Shown: positions 48,228 to 59,800 of the stretch, one piece after another
Layout: every line of letters begins with the position of its first letter
Position numbering within the stretch: position 1 is the first letter of the stretch
Source of the DNA: Dillenia suffruticosa
Lineage: Eukaryota; Streptophyta; Magnoliopsida; Dilleniales; Dilleniaceae
Length of the DNA stretch: 64,000 nt
Reading direction: 5' to 3'
Assembly: GCA_033439265.1 (NCBI GenBank)
Contig: JAVTVX010000013.1
Span: 22,721,000 to 22,784,999 of the forward strand
Program-made: the position numbers and the translations under genes
Notes under the pieces: model-generated
What the model was told of the DNA's origin: nothing
Databases searched by the model: none
Seen by the model: only the letters and a program-made list of their open reading frames with translations

Positions 48228-51200
48228 CTAAACCCGGAAATAGAGGAGCTTAAGATCTAAGTCTTGTGGGATTTTGCGAGGAGGAGGAAACTTAGGTAGG
48301 GAATGAGCAATTTGTTTAGCAGACTCCAAATAAGAGACATATTTATTGAGCATTTGATCATATTGCTTTGTTGGAGTTGTCACATTGAATCCACTAACTT
48401 CTGGTCTTCCAAACAAGTTCTCTTTGAATGCCTTTTTCTTGAATGTCCAAACCCCAGTTTTCCAATTGAACTTGTATAAGGCTAGGAATCTCTGTCCGTA
48501 CATCGCTATGAATTCCATTGCGGCTAAAATGAACTCGAATTCTTCTTTCAACATGAAGTATGAGAAGTTGATTCTTGTCCATCCTGGTTTAACTCCTGAG
48601 AACCCCTGATGTTCAAGTTTTGCAAATCCTAGGATTAGTTCATGTTATTTTCAACTAAATTTGTTACATTCATTCTAATAAAAGCTAGGTTGCTGAAACC
48701 AAAAAAATTAAAAATAAAAGCTAGGTTGGGAAATTCCAGCCCAACCCAATAAACATTTGGATCTCATCGGGCTAAGACCAAAGAGGTTGCACACCTAAAA
48801 CTAATGGCCAAGCCTGCCTAAAGGGTTAGTCCAGACTGTGCTACTCAACCTACCATCCGTAGGCCTACTAATTAAAATAAACTAGTGTTTTACGTGACCT
48901 GATAAATAGCATTATTCAACTGTATGGTAAGATGGAAGAAGTAATTTTATTTTAAGTGGGGGGAAGTTGATTAATTACCTTTTGGATGGCCGATCGGAAT
49001 GCTAAGGAGTGAAACTCATCAACCTCAAGAAGATAGTGCCCATATGGTCCTGCACAAGAACACCCTCCTCGAGCTTGGATTCCAAACAAGTCATTGAGCA
49101 GCTTTGCAACAAATGGTCCATGAAGTGGCTTATCTTTTACATTCCCAAACTCTCTCCACATGAATATATTTCTCTCTCCTCCATTATTAGCGTCACTTCC
49201 AATTCCAAGCTCATTCTGCATGTCAATTGGAGAGGAATTGGACGTTGTGTGAATTAAGAAGGACAAGATTGCTTGTCTCTTCGCATTAGTATTCCCCAAA
49301 ATCCATATATTTGGATTTGGAAGAAGTCTCTTAAGAGCCATTTCTATGAACTTGTTCTCGCGGTTTTCAATGACTTCATAACCTATGTATTCTTTCACCC
49401 AAAATGCTAGTGATGCTTTAATCTTTTGAATGATTTGTGGAGTTCCTGCTTCTTCTCTTTCTTCTACATCATCATAGTATAACGTATCCTGCAATATTTA
49501 GTCCATTGAAAAAAAATTAATTCAAAAAAAAAAGATTTCCTACCATAACACATATCGATCCGTATAGGCCTAATTTTATTAGTAGTATATACCTTCTCAT
49601 TGTAAGGACTGACATAACTAACAGTACCTCCTCCACAAGTTGAAGGAGGAGAGGATTGAAGTCTATAAAGAATTTTGCTCATCAGAAGAATTCCAGGGGA
49701 GCCTGGTCCTCCCACAAACTTGTGTGGGCTAAGGAAAATAGCATCATAGCCATCGATCTCCCCCGATCTCATGTCAATATCCACATAAGGACCACTATAA
49801 ATAGACAAAAATAATAATATCAGTACAATTTCGAAATAAATTCTTTATAAGTATTATATCCAACCATGAGTAAAACTCAATTATCAATGTAATATTCTGA
49901 TAAAGCAAATAAATAAATGAAAATCAAAATCCAAGCAATGTCATATTTTCGTGGCTAAAATCTATATATTATACCTTGCAGCAAAGTCAAAGCATGCAAA
50001 AGCACCATAGTGATGGAGGAGTGAAGCTAGGGCACGAGTATCCGTACAGATTCCGGTGACATTACTACAGGCCGAGAAAGAGCCTAGCATAGGGCGGTTT
50101 GTCCTTTGATATGTCTCAAGTTGGTTTTTGAGAGCTTCTACATCAACTAGTCCTTCCTTATTCAAACCAATCTCTATGACTTCTGCTAGGCTCTGACGCC
50201 ATGATAGAAGGTTGGAGTGGTGCTCGAAAGGACCAACAAAAATGACCCATCTCTCTTCAATCTTTAGGGTCTTTAGAACCCTCTCTCTTATGGTAGATGG
50301 AATTGCAATCCCCATCACTTCTTGAAGCCTTTTGATGGCCCCGGTTGTGCCTGACCCCACAAACACTAGTGCATCATCTTCTTTGCCTCCCAAACAGCTC
50401 TTTATGTAGTCACTCGCCTCATGCACCATTTTTGTAGTTTGATGTCCCACAAAACTATCACTTGTGTGTGTGTTACCTTTTTGTCACATAAAAATTTTTG
50501 AATTTAGTTTAACAATCATAAAGTTGATCGACTTGCTTTAGAGTCAAAATTCACATCAAAGTTATTTTTACAAAATATATGATTTATCATAATTGTTTTA
50601 AAATTAATTTTCTTAGAATTTTAGTTGCACATTCTAAGCGGCCAGATAAAAATATGAAAAAAATATGGGAAAAATATTAATTCTAAGTTTAAAAACTTAA
50701 TGGATGCCCATTTTGGGATATCTTCTAATATATTTGTTAAAGGACATTTGATCGACCATCAACTTCAACTCTGCTCCCGTAGTTAAGAGAATTCAGTCAT
50801 CCTATTAGTGCCAACTTGTATATTAATTCTACTTTTAAACTATTTTTAGTCGGTGTAGTTTGAATGTTCATAATATTTACATGATTAATCAAACTTTAAT
50901 CAGAAATAATTTTAAAATGATCATAAATAAAGAATAATTTATATTTTGAACTTTACAATTAGAATTTTGTCCCCAAATATATACCATATCTCTGCTTCTA
51001 AGTTCCTAAAGAAATAATCTAATAATATAAACTCTCCTTCTTAACCTGGTAAGCCTAGATTTAAAATCTTGTACAATAAAATAAAAATATGTCTGCTTCT
51101 AAAATATAAAGTTAGGCAACTTGGGCCTATTATAAAAAGTCAAAGCCCAAAACCATTTCAGCCCACGACGAGCCCATTCAATCCAAGCTAATGTCAACGC

Positions 51201-52281
51201 AGAAGGACGCGGATCGGTTACATTTGGAAAATCAGTGAACTTTTTTTCTTTTTTAAATCTAAATGAAAGAGAGTTTTTATTTTTTTATATTGAAAATATT
51301 CAAATGAGATTTTGAGGGTATCAACTGGGTTAGTGTCTAACCCAGCAAGAATTTGATGCGACCGATTGGGAAATTTTACTTTAAATATTTTTGTAAAGGA
51401 TAACGTTTCAAACTTCACTGTAAAAATGATATGATAAAATATTAAAAGTCACAAGAGCAGACAATTGAAAAAAGTAGCATTACATGCCAAAATTATATGT
51501 TTAACCTAAAAAAAACTGTTAAACTTGTGGAGAATGAACTACTAGGATTATGAATTCCCCCCCCAGATGACGATGATCTGAGATTTACAACATCCCACGC
51601 CCCCCCCCCTATTATGGGAAAAAATATTCCTTAAGAGTTCCATAAAAGATTTTTTTAAAAAAAGGAATCCGATCAGTTGTAGTTTATCATTTGCCCCATT
51701 AATACTATCATATACTTTTGGCCCTGACGCGAGAGTGAGAGAGAGAGAGAGTAATTAAGATTCATAACACCACCATACCATAACCTATGGACAGCGGAGA
51801 AATGGGATTTGGGAGGGTCAATACTTAGCAACTTTCATAATATTTGAATCAAATTAATCAGATTTACTTGAATATCGATTGATAAAAATGAAAAGAAAAA
51901 TTAAGAAAAAAAAAGAAAAAAGAGGTGGGGGATAAAAGTAAACTTACCATAGAAAGGAAGAACATTTTTAATGATATAGTTCTCAATGAATTGAAGACAA
52001 CGACCGGAGGCAGTGTAATCAGCGTAGGTGAGCCTTCGCTTTCCAAAAGGGCTCTCGAATTCGACATCATTTCCGATCATCTGGGACCGTAGCCAAGCAA
52101 GTCTCTTCTCCGGCGACCCATCTATAGGAATACCACTATCAAGCATCCTATATGACTCTAACCTAGAATTCACACGTTCAACAGATTTTTGCCTATCGAC
52201 ATTATTTTGGGCATGTTGTGAATGTGAAACACTCTTTGTTGTTTCGCTTAAGGATGACTCTCTTGAATCTACTAGTTCCAT
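48228..52281 (-). CDS. PLP-dependent molybdenum cofactor sulfurase-like protein (no MOSC domain)
   Basis: Five exons on the minus strand, 52281-51948, 50476-49975, 49794-49593, 49488-48979 and 48605-48228, have compatible phases and give 641 aa. The protein is a fold-type I (aminotransferase class V/NifS-like) enzyme. Landmarks are YADYTASGR, GNTHTSDSFVGHQT, FVGSGTTGAIKRL (cofactor phosphate site), FVGPFEHHSN, FSACSNVTGI, FDFAAS and SPHKFVGGPGSPGIL, with the probable PLP lysine at K304, then GGGTVSYV and GTPQIIQKI. It resembles the N-terminal half of MoCo sulfurase (ABA3), but the C-terminal MOSC domain is absent, as in the Arabidopsis At4g22980/At5g51920/At5g66950 group. Substrate is unknown; cysteine desulfuration is only inferred. 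The acceptor of exon 2 (ACAAAAAG|GTAAC) is weak, but the protein alignment across it is continuous. Confidence 0.85.
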
Positions 52282-52964
52282 ATCAAAGGTTTGGCTTGGG
52301 GGGTTTTTTTGGGAGGGGGAAGGGAATATAAAAAAAAATTAAAATTGATGTAGGTGATTAGGTGGCAAGGTGCAACACTATCAGAGGAAAGAAACGCGGA
52401 CAAGGAAGAAACGTTTTAGGTGATGGGGAAACTCAACTCTTGTGCGGGAGATATATGAATGAGAGAGAGAGGGTATGAATTTATGGAAGGCATTTATAAT
52501 GTACAAGAAAAGGTGGGTGTCATGTTTGAAGAATTGTATACATTTAATATTAGTTACATTGTTATTACATCAAGTTGACCATCACCATTTATATGAAGAA
52601 ATTGAGACACTCTCACCAGTTAGATGTTAGCTACATGGTGAGAACAAGGCAAGGGCATGCAAACTGGTGATGGCGTGTGGAAGAGCACAATCGGAAAATG
52701 TGAGAATTTTGGTGGTTGGGTGCCCACCACAAGCTGAAATTGGGTTATTGACTTCAGCCTCTATGAACTTCTCCTCCCAAAATTTTCTTCAAATAATTGT
52801 GAAAGCGCAGCGTTGTTTTATTTTCTTGCTGCAGTCACAACATGGACCGACTGCTTGACCGGCTTTGGAGAGGATTTATTTAAGAAAAATTAAATTCAGT
52901 GTCGTTTAAGGCGGCAGAGAGTTGAATGTTACAAAGCGTAAGCGTTGCTAGCGGCAAAAGTTAG

Positions 52965-53024
<60 letters not shown>

Positions 53025-54486
53025 CCACCTGCAAGTTGAATTTTATGCATATCTTTTTGGATTTTGTATCGGTCGCAAAAAACTTTTAATATATAGTCAA
53101 CTTTTATGTTGAGTAATCATTATAAAAACATTGGTTTTATAATAATATCTTTGGCAGAGAACATTACAAAATTCAAGGTCCAATGTGAATAATACTTCAT
53201 ATAAGTTAAAAAGAGTTTCAACTGAAAATTTAATTAATTAATTAAATAATTAAATGCGATATCAATCCTCGTCCCATCAAGCATCACAAAGGCTCCCCCA
53301 TGTTGGAGGCCCTCTGTTATACAGTCCTTATCTTAAATCTATAAGAAATGACATCTCTTCTTTGACTATTGTCTTAATAACTAAAGTGAGTAATAATGTT
53401 GTTCCTGTTATTTTTCGTAAAGTTCATTTTTAAATTCAAAATTTTAAAAAAATAATAAATAAATAAATAAATATATATATATATATATATAATTGCAAAT
53501 AAACTCAACCAGATATTGAACGGTTCACTTAACTTTACTTGTAAATGATCATTTTGTTTTAATTATTTCTAAAGAAATGAAAATTGAAGAGTAATTAAGT
53601 AAACAATATTATTTAAAAATAAATTTTATATTTTGTCTTTTGTTGTTCTAATTATAGGATTTCAAAGTACAAGAATTCATTCGCAACTTAACTCCACAAC
53701 TGAATTTATTTCAAATGATTTTAACTTATTTTTCATTAGGGTTGATGCAGTGGTTAGAAAAGAAAAAAGAAGGAAAAAAGATGTGTGTTTTTAACTCGAG
53801 AGAGAATTGTTAGGTTGCAGGCAGATCAAAATGAACAATATTGTTCATATGAAGATAGATCGAAGAAATAAAACCATTTTAATTTACCAAAAAATCCAAA
53901 TTATTATCAAAAAAGTTTTCACATTTATACTCTTTTATGGTATAAATGGGTATGTTTTCATATGAACTGAATCGAAACGTGTGTTACTTCGGAGTATTCC
54001 TCTTATTTTAAAAAATTAATAATTCAATTCATAAAATATTCTTATTAAATCAATTAAATTATATAATAAAAGTCATATTCTTATGACATGAGCAACGCGT
54101 TTACTTTTCTAAAAGCGTCCTTAGGGTCTTTCCATGCAATTTACCCAAACATAGATATATATAGACTGTTGCTTGAATTTAGGGATTGATTTCACGGGAT
54201 GATTTAAAAGTGTTTTAAATAATAACAACAATAATAATAATTTAAGAATTTCATTAATCTCGTACAGAATTTGTAAAAAAAATTGATTGGGACATTTTTG
54301 AGATTAAAGACATTATATTTTGATTGTTAGTTATGATTCGAGCTGATTGAGAATTTGCATATGTGATGGAGCGAATCAATTTAGAAGAAATATTTGAGAA
54401 ATACCATAATCATCATCTCATTCTCATCAATGCATGAAATCATGACAGTGAATACCAAATTACAGGCCCTGGGCTGGGAGAGTCAT
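52282..54486. other. Intergenic: PLP-gene promoter and repeats
   Basis: The first 250 bp or so upstream of the minus-strand gene is its probable 5' UTR and promoter. The rest is A+T-rich, with a long CT microsatellite (52969-53022) and an AT run (about 53470-53492). No gene was recognised. Confidence 0.35.
52969..53022. repeat. (CT)n microsatellite, ~27 units
   Basis: Uninterrupted CT run about 700 bp upstream of the PLP-dependent gene. Confidence 0.95.
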
Positions 54487-54525
54487 GTGTCATGTCAAGC
54501 ATGCCTCTCCTCGTCACGGAGCTGC

Positions 54526-54803
54526 CATGAGTGATGACATGGTGGTGGCGGAGCTGCTACTCAGGCTCAAGCAGACCCAAGCGCATGTATCTCCATGTCT
54601 CCGCCGCCGATGGCGACGAGCAAGCTTGCGTTGCCAACTTTTGAGATGCGGCACACCGCCGCTTCGAAAAGATATCAAGCCCACTCGTGGTAGTCCGACT
54701 ACTCCCCTTTCCTGGAGCGGCGGACCTGTTAGTAGCGGAGGCCCAGCCGATGGCTTTGAAGAATCGAGCGGACTGAACAATCGAATCTCCGCTGATAGAT
54801 GCA

Positions 54804-54805
<2 letters not shown>
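54526..54805 (+). pseudogene. Orphan first exon of an uncharacterised plant protein family
   Basis: The frame from MSDDMVVAELLLRLKQ to ISADRCK includes SPTTPLSWSGG and DGFEESS. I know these motifs from the N-terminal exon of an uncharacterised plant nuclear-type protein family whose next exon usually has a basic RRKKTFAELKEEE-like segment. That second exon is not seen in the following 2 kb. The frame ends at a donor-like CAAG|GTCTCT that runs straight into a CT microsatellite. The stretch is markedly G+C-richer than its surroundings. The piece is most likely a relocated or truncated gene fragment; a very long intron or a one-exon derivative is less likely. It is host-gene material, not viral. 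Confidence 0.5.

Positions 54806-54848
<43 letters not shown>
54806..54848. repeat. (CT)n microsatellite after the orphan exon
   Basis: About 21 CT units start at the presumed splice donor of the orphan exon, where an intron would begin. The Ser-Leu extension of the frame is an artefact. Confidence 0.9.
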
Positions 54849-54851
<3 letters not shown>

Positions 54852-55251
54852 TGTTCTCTATTGGTGGTTAGACTTTTCGGTGAGCTGATCTGTTATGTGT
54901 GATTTATTTTCGTTTCCGGAGTGACTGAAATACCCCCGTAGGATAACCGTAATTACGAAAGTCTGAAAAAAGTAAATGCAAATTTCCTTTATACACCAAA
55001 AATCTGTCCCAACACCACCACGTGTCATGTCAAGCATGCCTCTCCTCGTCCTCCACCATAAGGTTTGATTCTACCATCATTTATTATTTTTCATCAGGAA
55101 GTCCCACTAGGAAAAACCTGGCGCCCTTTTTAAATTTTATCCTTCAATAAAGATATTTTCAATTGTTTATTGAAACATAACGACACGGCACGAGAATGTT
55201 TCCAATTTTACAAGGGATTTCACAGGGTTTTGAAACCGGGGGAGTGTAATT

Positions 55252-55443
55252 AACTGTGAGTTTATTTAGTAAAATATAATTTTAAATTTTTTAATCAAAA
55301 TTGTGAATTTGATTCATAAATTAAACATGAAACAAAATATATTAAAAAAATAATTTATTAAATAAGTCATTATAATTTTTGAAGTGGATTAATCAAAATA
55401 TGATTTTAAATATCGATTGATATAATAAAAAAAAAAAAAAAAA
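55252..55443 (+). mobile_element. SINE-like dispersed repeat, copy 6
   Basis: Shares the family order: TTTTTTAATCAAAATTGTGAATTTGATTC (degenerate B-box region), then GTCATTATAATTTTTGAAG, TGGATTAATCAAAATATGAT, TATCGATTGATATAATA and a long A-run. It lies in the same orientation as copy 1. Confidence 0.5.
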
Positions 55444-55906
55444 CTTGAAGCAGGACGCATACTTTTTCCACTATTTTGTATTTTGTAGATAAATAAATCA
55501 GTAAAATTATGTTATAAATAATAACTCACACATCACACATATTAAGTAAGTTTTGGGCTCGAAAATCATTTAACACGATTAATTCTAAATTTTATTTAAA
55601 ACAAGGTGTATATCTTAAGAATCTGACCTGGGTCTGATTAGATTTACAAAACTTAAAAAGTCATTTTGAGTGTGTAGGTATACAAAAACAACTTATACCG
55701 GCATTAGCGTGAGTGTCGACATGAATACGACTGTCACATTTTTTTTTGAACTGTTACGAACAAGGACATGAAAATCTTGTTCGAAGACTTCTAAATTGTT
55801 CGTAATAGTCAAGCCAGTCATGTTCGCAAAGACTTATTATCATCGTCTTGGTTACCTACTAAGTACCAATTGAATGACCCACTACCAATCTCTTTGTGCC
55901 AACTTC

Positions 55907-55970
55907 AATGCTATCGTTGCTAGTCAGTTTCCCATTTAATGCTATCGTTGCTAGTCAGTTTCCCATTTAA
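55907..55970. repeat. 31-bp tandem duplication
   Basis: The unit beginning AATGCTATCGTTGCTAGTCA occurs at 55907 and again at 55938, identical over its length. It probably arose by recent slippage. Confidence 0.9.
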
Positions 55971-56898
55971 GGCATTCTTTACCAACTGGGTTTCAACCAG
56001 TACAGAAATGAATAGAGAGGTGGATTTCACTTGATATGCAACATAATCATTAAGGAACTCTAATCAAACACACAAAATATGATCATTATATTTAATAATT
56101 ATAAAAGAGAGAATTATCTATATGTAATCATAAGTCCTAATGAGAAAAGAACTTTTTTTTTTCCAATTACACAAATATTTGAATCCGAATCACGAAATTA
56201 AGAGAAGAGAATTATGACTATTAACTTGTCACGGGGATAAATAAGAAAAGATTTATTAAGAAGGTTGCACGAATGAAGGTAGGGATTTTACTCCATTGAG
56301 CCATTTGCTCCCCTCCACCGATTGCTGACACGGCAATTGGCCTTGATGCCAAGTTGGCTGCTAACTTGGTGTTTTATAAAATGTTGTTGCTTATGAGGCT
56401 ATGATCTCATCGAACGATATTAAACCATTGGTCTGCCGCTACACCATGACTGGACCAATGAAGCAAAGCTATGCTTACCAATAAAGGGGAGAACTAGACA
56501 ATGAAGAATAAACAATTGCAAGGTCCACCAGAGCTGTAAGGCCCAACTCCTCCAAGTTTTACACATGCAAGAGATGCTTTAAATTTTTTCTTTTTTTTTT
56601 TTTTTTGGTACTGAGAGGCTTTAAAATTTGCCTACTCTACATGAATTGCTTGCCATACATCGAATTATCCACTAACAGAAGCTGGATAGGAACTAATCAC
56701 TCATGTAGTCTGCACATCTTAACTTTTTCACAATAAATTAGAGATTGACCGAAGTATGTAACAAAAATCAGCCATGGGAGGTCTTCTGTGGAACCACTCA
56801 AATGTAATGCATTTACTCGCAAAAGAATAATTGAATACGTCAGTATGATAAGCGAGAGACTTCACCATCACCTTCAATATATGAAAGAAGCAGTGAAC

Positions 56899-59800
56899 CT
56901 AGTCCAAGTCCAACAAAAGCAAATGACGTAAGGAAACAGAGCTCCTTACACTGTCCATACTGTTCACTGCAGAGGACTCTGGCTGAGGTTGTGTGATATC
57001 CAAAGGCGGTGAATCAGCATGAACCTGAGCTTCTTCATCTTGCTCATGGACCCTGCAAATAAGGTAGAGCAATAATGATGCTTTACGCTTGCCCCTTTCA
57101 GTTCCATTTTCTGACAGGTATAACAAAATGCCAGACACATCAAGTTTTGAAACATCTAATAGATACTTCTGGTTTGCTGCACATAGCTGTACTAACACAG
57201 CAGTCGCATTCTCTCTGTTGCTAGGAGATCCACCGGCAAGAAGTTCTGCCAATACAGGCACAGCATCTAAATCTCCGATTTCAACCTTTGCATCTGGATG
57301 ATTTGCCAGTATTGCCATCACAGCCAGAGACTCGTCCACAAGTTCACTGCCAGGTTCTTTGATGAGTGCCATCAAAATGCGAATAACCCCAGCCTTAATT
57401 GCTTTACCCTTGTTTCCTTGATATATGCACAGGTTAAAAAGTGCTGTTGCGGCATCCATTTTTCCTCTTCGGCTACCTTCACCCAAAAGTGCCACAAGTA
57501 CAGGGATTGCTCCTGATGCACCAATAATCACTTTATTCTCAGCCACTGATGACAAGCTGAAAAGTGTGGCTGCTGCATTTTCCCTTGCTCTCATACTTCC
57601 ACTCTGGAGCACAGCAATGATTCCAGGAAGACAATTGGAAGATATAATGATCCTTTTATTACCCTCAGATATTGACAGATTCAGAAGTGCTGTGACAGCA
57701 TGCTCTTGTGTGTTCTTGTCAGGTGCTGACAGGAGGCCAATCAGGAGGGGAATACCACCAGCCTCAGCAATGGAAATGCGATTTCGTGTACCATGCCTGG
57801 CAAGGACACGAAGGTCACCTGTACATTTGAGATTTAAAAGATAATTATCAATATTGTAGTTGTTGAAGCAAGGTGTTGCAAGAACTCGATTCCAAAGAAG
57901 ACCTACAAGTGGGAAAAGAATCCTGGAACAGAAAATCCGAAGACATAATATTGAAGCGCAAGAGTACTGCATGCCCTTGATAAAATCCAGAATTGATCTT
58001 CAAAAGAAAATTTCTAAACCTTAATTAAATGAGGACAAATAACAGAGACACGCTATGAATCACCACAGGACTCCATAAATCTTTAATCCAGCCACTCTAT
58101 ATATTATAAAACATGAGTTTCAATGCACCTTCAATTTAGTTTTATGCAGTAAAATAATGAAATCTAGTATATTGCAATCGATCTTATTAAGCTCCATTGG
58201 AGGCCATATAAGTAGTTGGCCAAAGGTTAGCATATCATTTTTATTACCACTTCTGAAACTTGCCTAGGCCTTACTTTAGTTCACCACACCTTTTAAAAGG
58301 AGAGACTGTTATTTCTAGGAACTGATTCCTATTTAGATTTATATTCTGCTTTCAAAAGATGAGCATTCTGTTCAAACAGTGACCGTATTCAGATTATTCC
58401 TGCACTCTGAAGAACAGAAGTGCCTAATTTTCATACAACCAATAAAACATATTAAAACATATTTATTATTCTGTCTGGTCTGGAAGAAAATTTTGCCAAG
58501 CTAACCTGCAGCAGTTCGCTGGACCTCAATGTCAGTAGACACAAGCCTAGTTAGGAGAGAATCAATCTCTGCACATCCAGCATAGCAAGAACTTATGCCA
58601 AGGCATAAATTGCCTGATCTTTTAGGAAAATCCACACCATTGGCTTCACACCAGCTGAATATGAGGCTGCGTAAAGCATAATTTGGTGTAAGGGTAGTGT
58701 TAGATATTATCTGCTGTGTCTTTGGACATGTTACATTTCCAGCTTCAAGCCATTTCTTGATGCAAGCCCGCTCATAAGTCTACAAAACAAAGGGAAATGC
58801 ATAAGAACTTCCCTGTTCAAAAACAGATCACCTGGAAATATTGTATGAACTAATTTCCGGAAAATTAGATGTCTAGTGAATGCTAAAGTAATTCTCTCAG
58901 TCGACTGCATATACCTGCCCAGTGGAAATGATTACAGGATCTTTCATCAGCTCCAGAGATATTGGACAACGGAAATCATCTGGCACAGCAGGTAATCCGG
59001 CATTCAGATTGTTTTTCTCCACATTGCAATTGAAAGGATCATAGTTTTTACCAGAACCATTAATATTAGGTTTTCTCGCCTCCAGAAAATCTTGAATTTT
59101 CTTCAGAATCTTTGATATCTTTTCTATTCTTTTTTCCATGTCACCCTTGCTGTTAACAACAATCTCATGCAAAGCAAGAGACTCTTGTTTGAGGTCTTCT
59201 ATGCACATCAATTGCAATTTTTTGCACAATATACTCAACAGAGCTGGATCAATGTCAACTTCATCAATTTGATTATAGAGGGAGGAGAGATTTTCATACA
59301 GCTCCAAGTCAAGTACATCATTTTGTTCCGAACCTCTCTTAAATTGAGCTTGAACAAGTTCAATCTGAAAGGAATTGTAAAGGATCAAGTCTCATGTTGT
59401 ATAGAATCGTTTCAACAATACTATATATTGCAAGTATAAAGCAGAAAGTAAGATGCTCTTAACTTGATCAAGAGCAATAAGAAAAATGGGCATTCAAGTG
59501 CCATAGAATTAACAAAATTTCATATTATTTAGTTGAGAAGTGGCTCATTAAAGCACCTAAGAAAAGAAATTTATCATTTAATTCATCAAAACACACGACA
59601 AAAAATCCAACAGCTTCAGATATGCCACCTGTTCCTTAACCTCATCTGATATGTCAAACTCCTTATAGGAGATACCACTCAAGGCTTGCTCAAAATGATT
59701 TGCAAGCTTCTGGAATTTGTTCTTAATTTGCTCCCTCTCGAGTACCTGTGAAGAAGTAAAATTAGGTTCCACAAATATAGCTTAAAATTAGGTTCCACAA

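Larger units (their letters stand above)
54487..55050. repeat. 29-bp perfect direct repeats bracketing an orphan exon
   Basis: An identical 29-bp sequence (starting GTGTCATGTCAAGCATGC) occurs at 54487-54515 and at 55022-55050. The copies are 535 bp apart, and the match extends a few bases leftward with one mismatch. The first copy ends 10 bp before the orphan-exon ATG; the second is preceded by CACCACCACGTG. A segmental duplication or a repair event using this sequence would explain it. It is too long for a transposon target duplication. Confidence 0.9.
55051..56898. other. Intergenic: SINE-like copy, palindrome, tandem duplication
   Basis: Contains SINE-like copy 6, an imperfect palindrome (55748-55763 pairing with 55796-55810, with a nested GAACAAG/CTTGTTC hairpin), a 31-bp tandem duplication and, at the right, the 3' UTR of the U-box gene. 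No coding exon was recognised. Confidence 0.35.

Noticed and set aside
54514-54804. 96-codon minus-strand frame opposite the orphan exon
   Set aside because: It is the complement of a G+C-rich exon whose plus-strand reading has recognisable family motifs.
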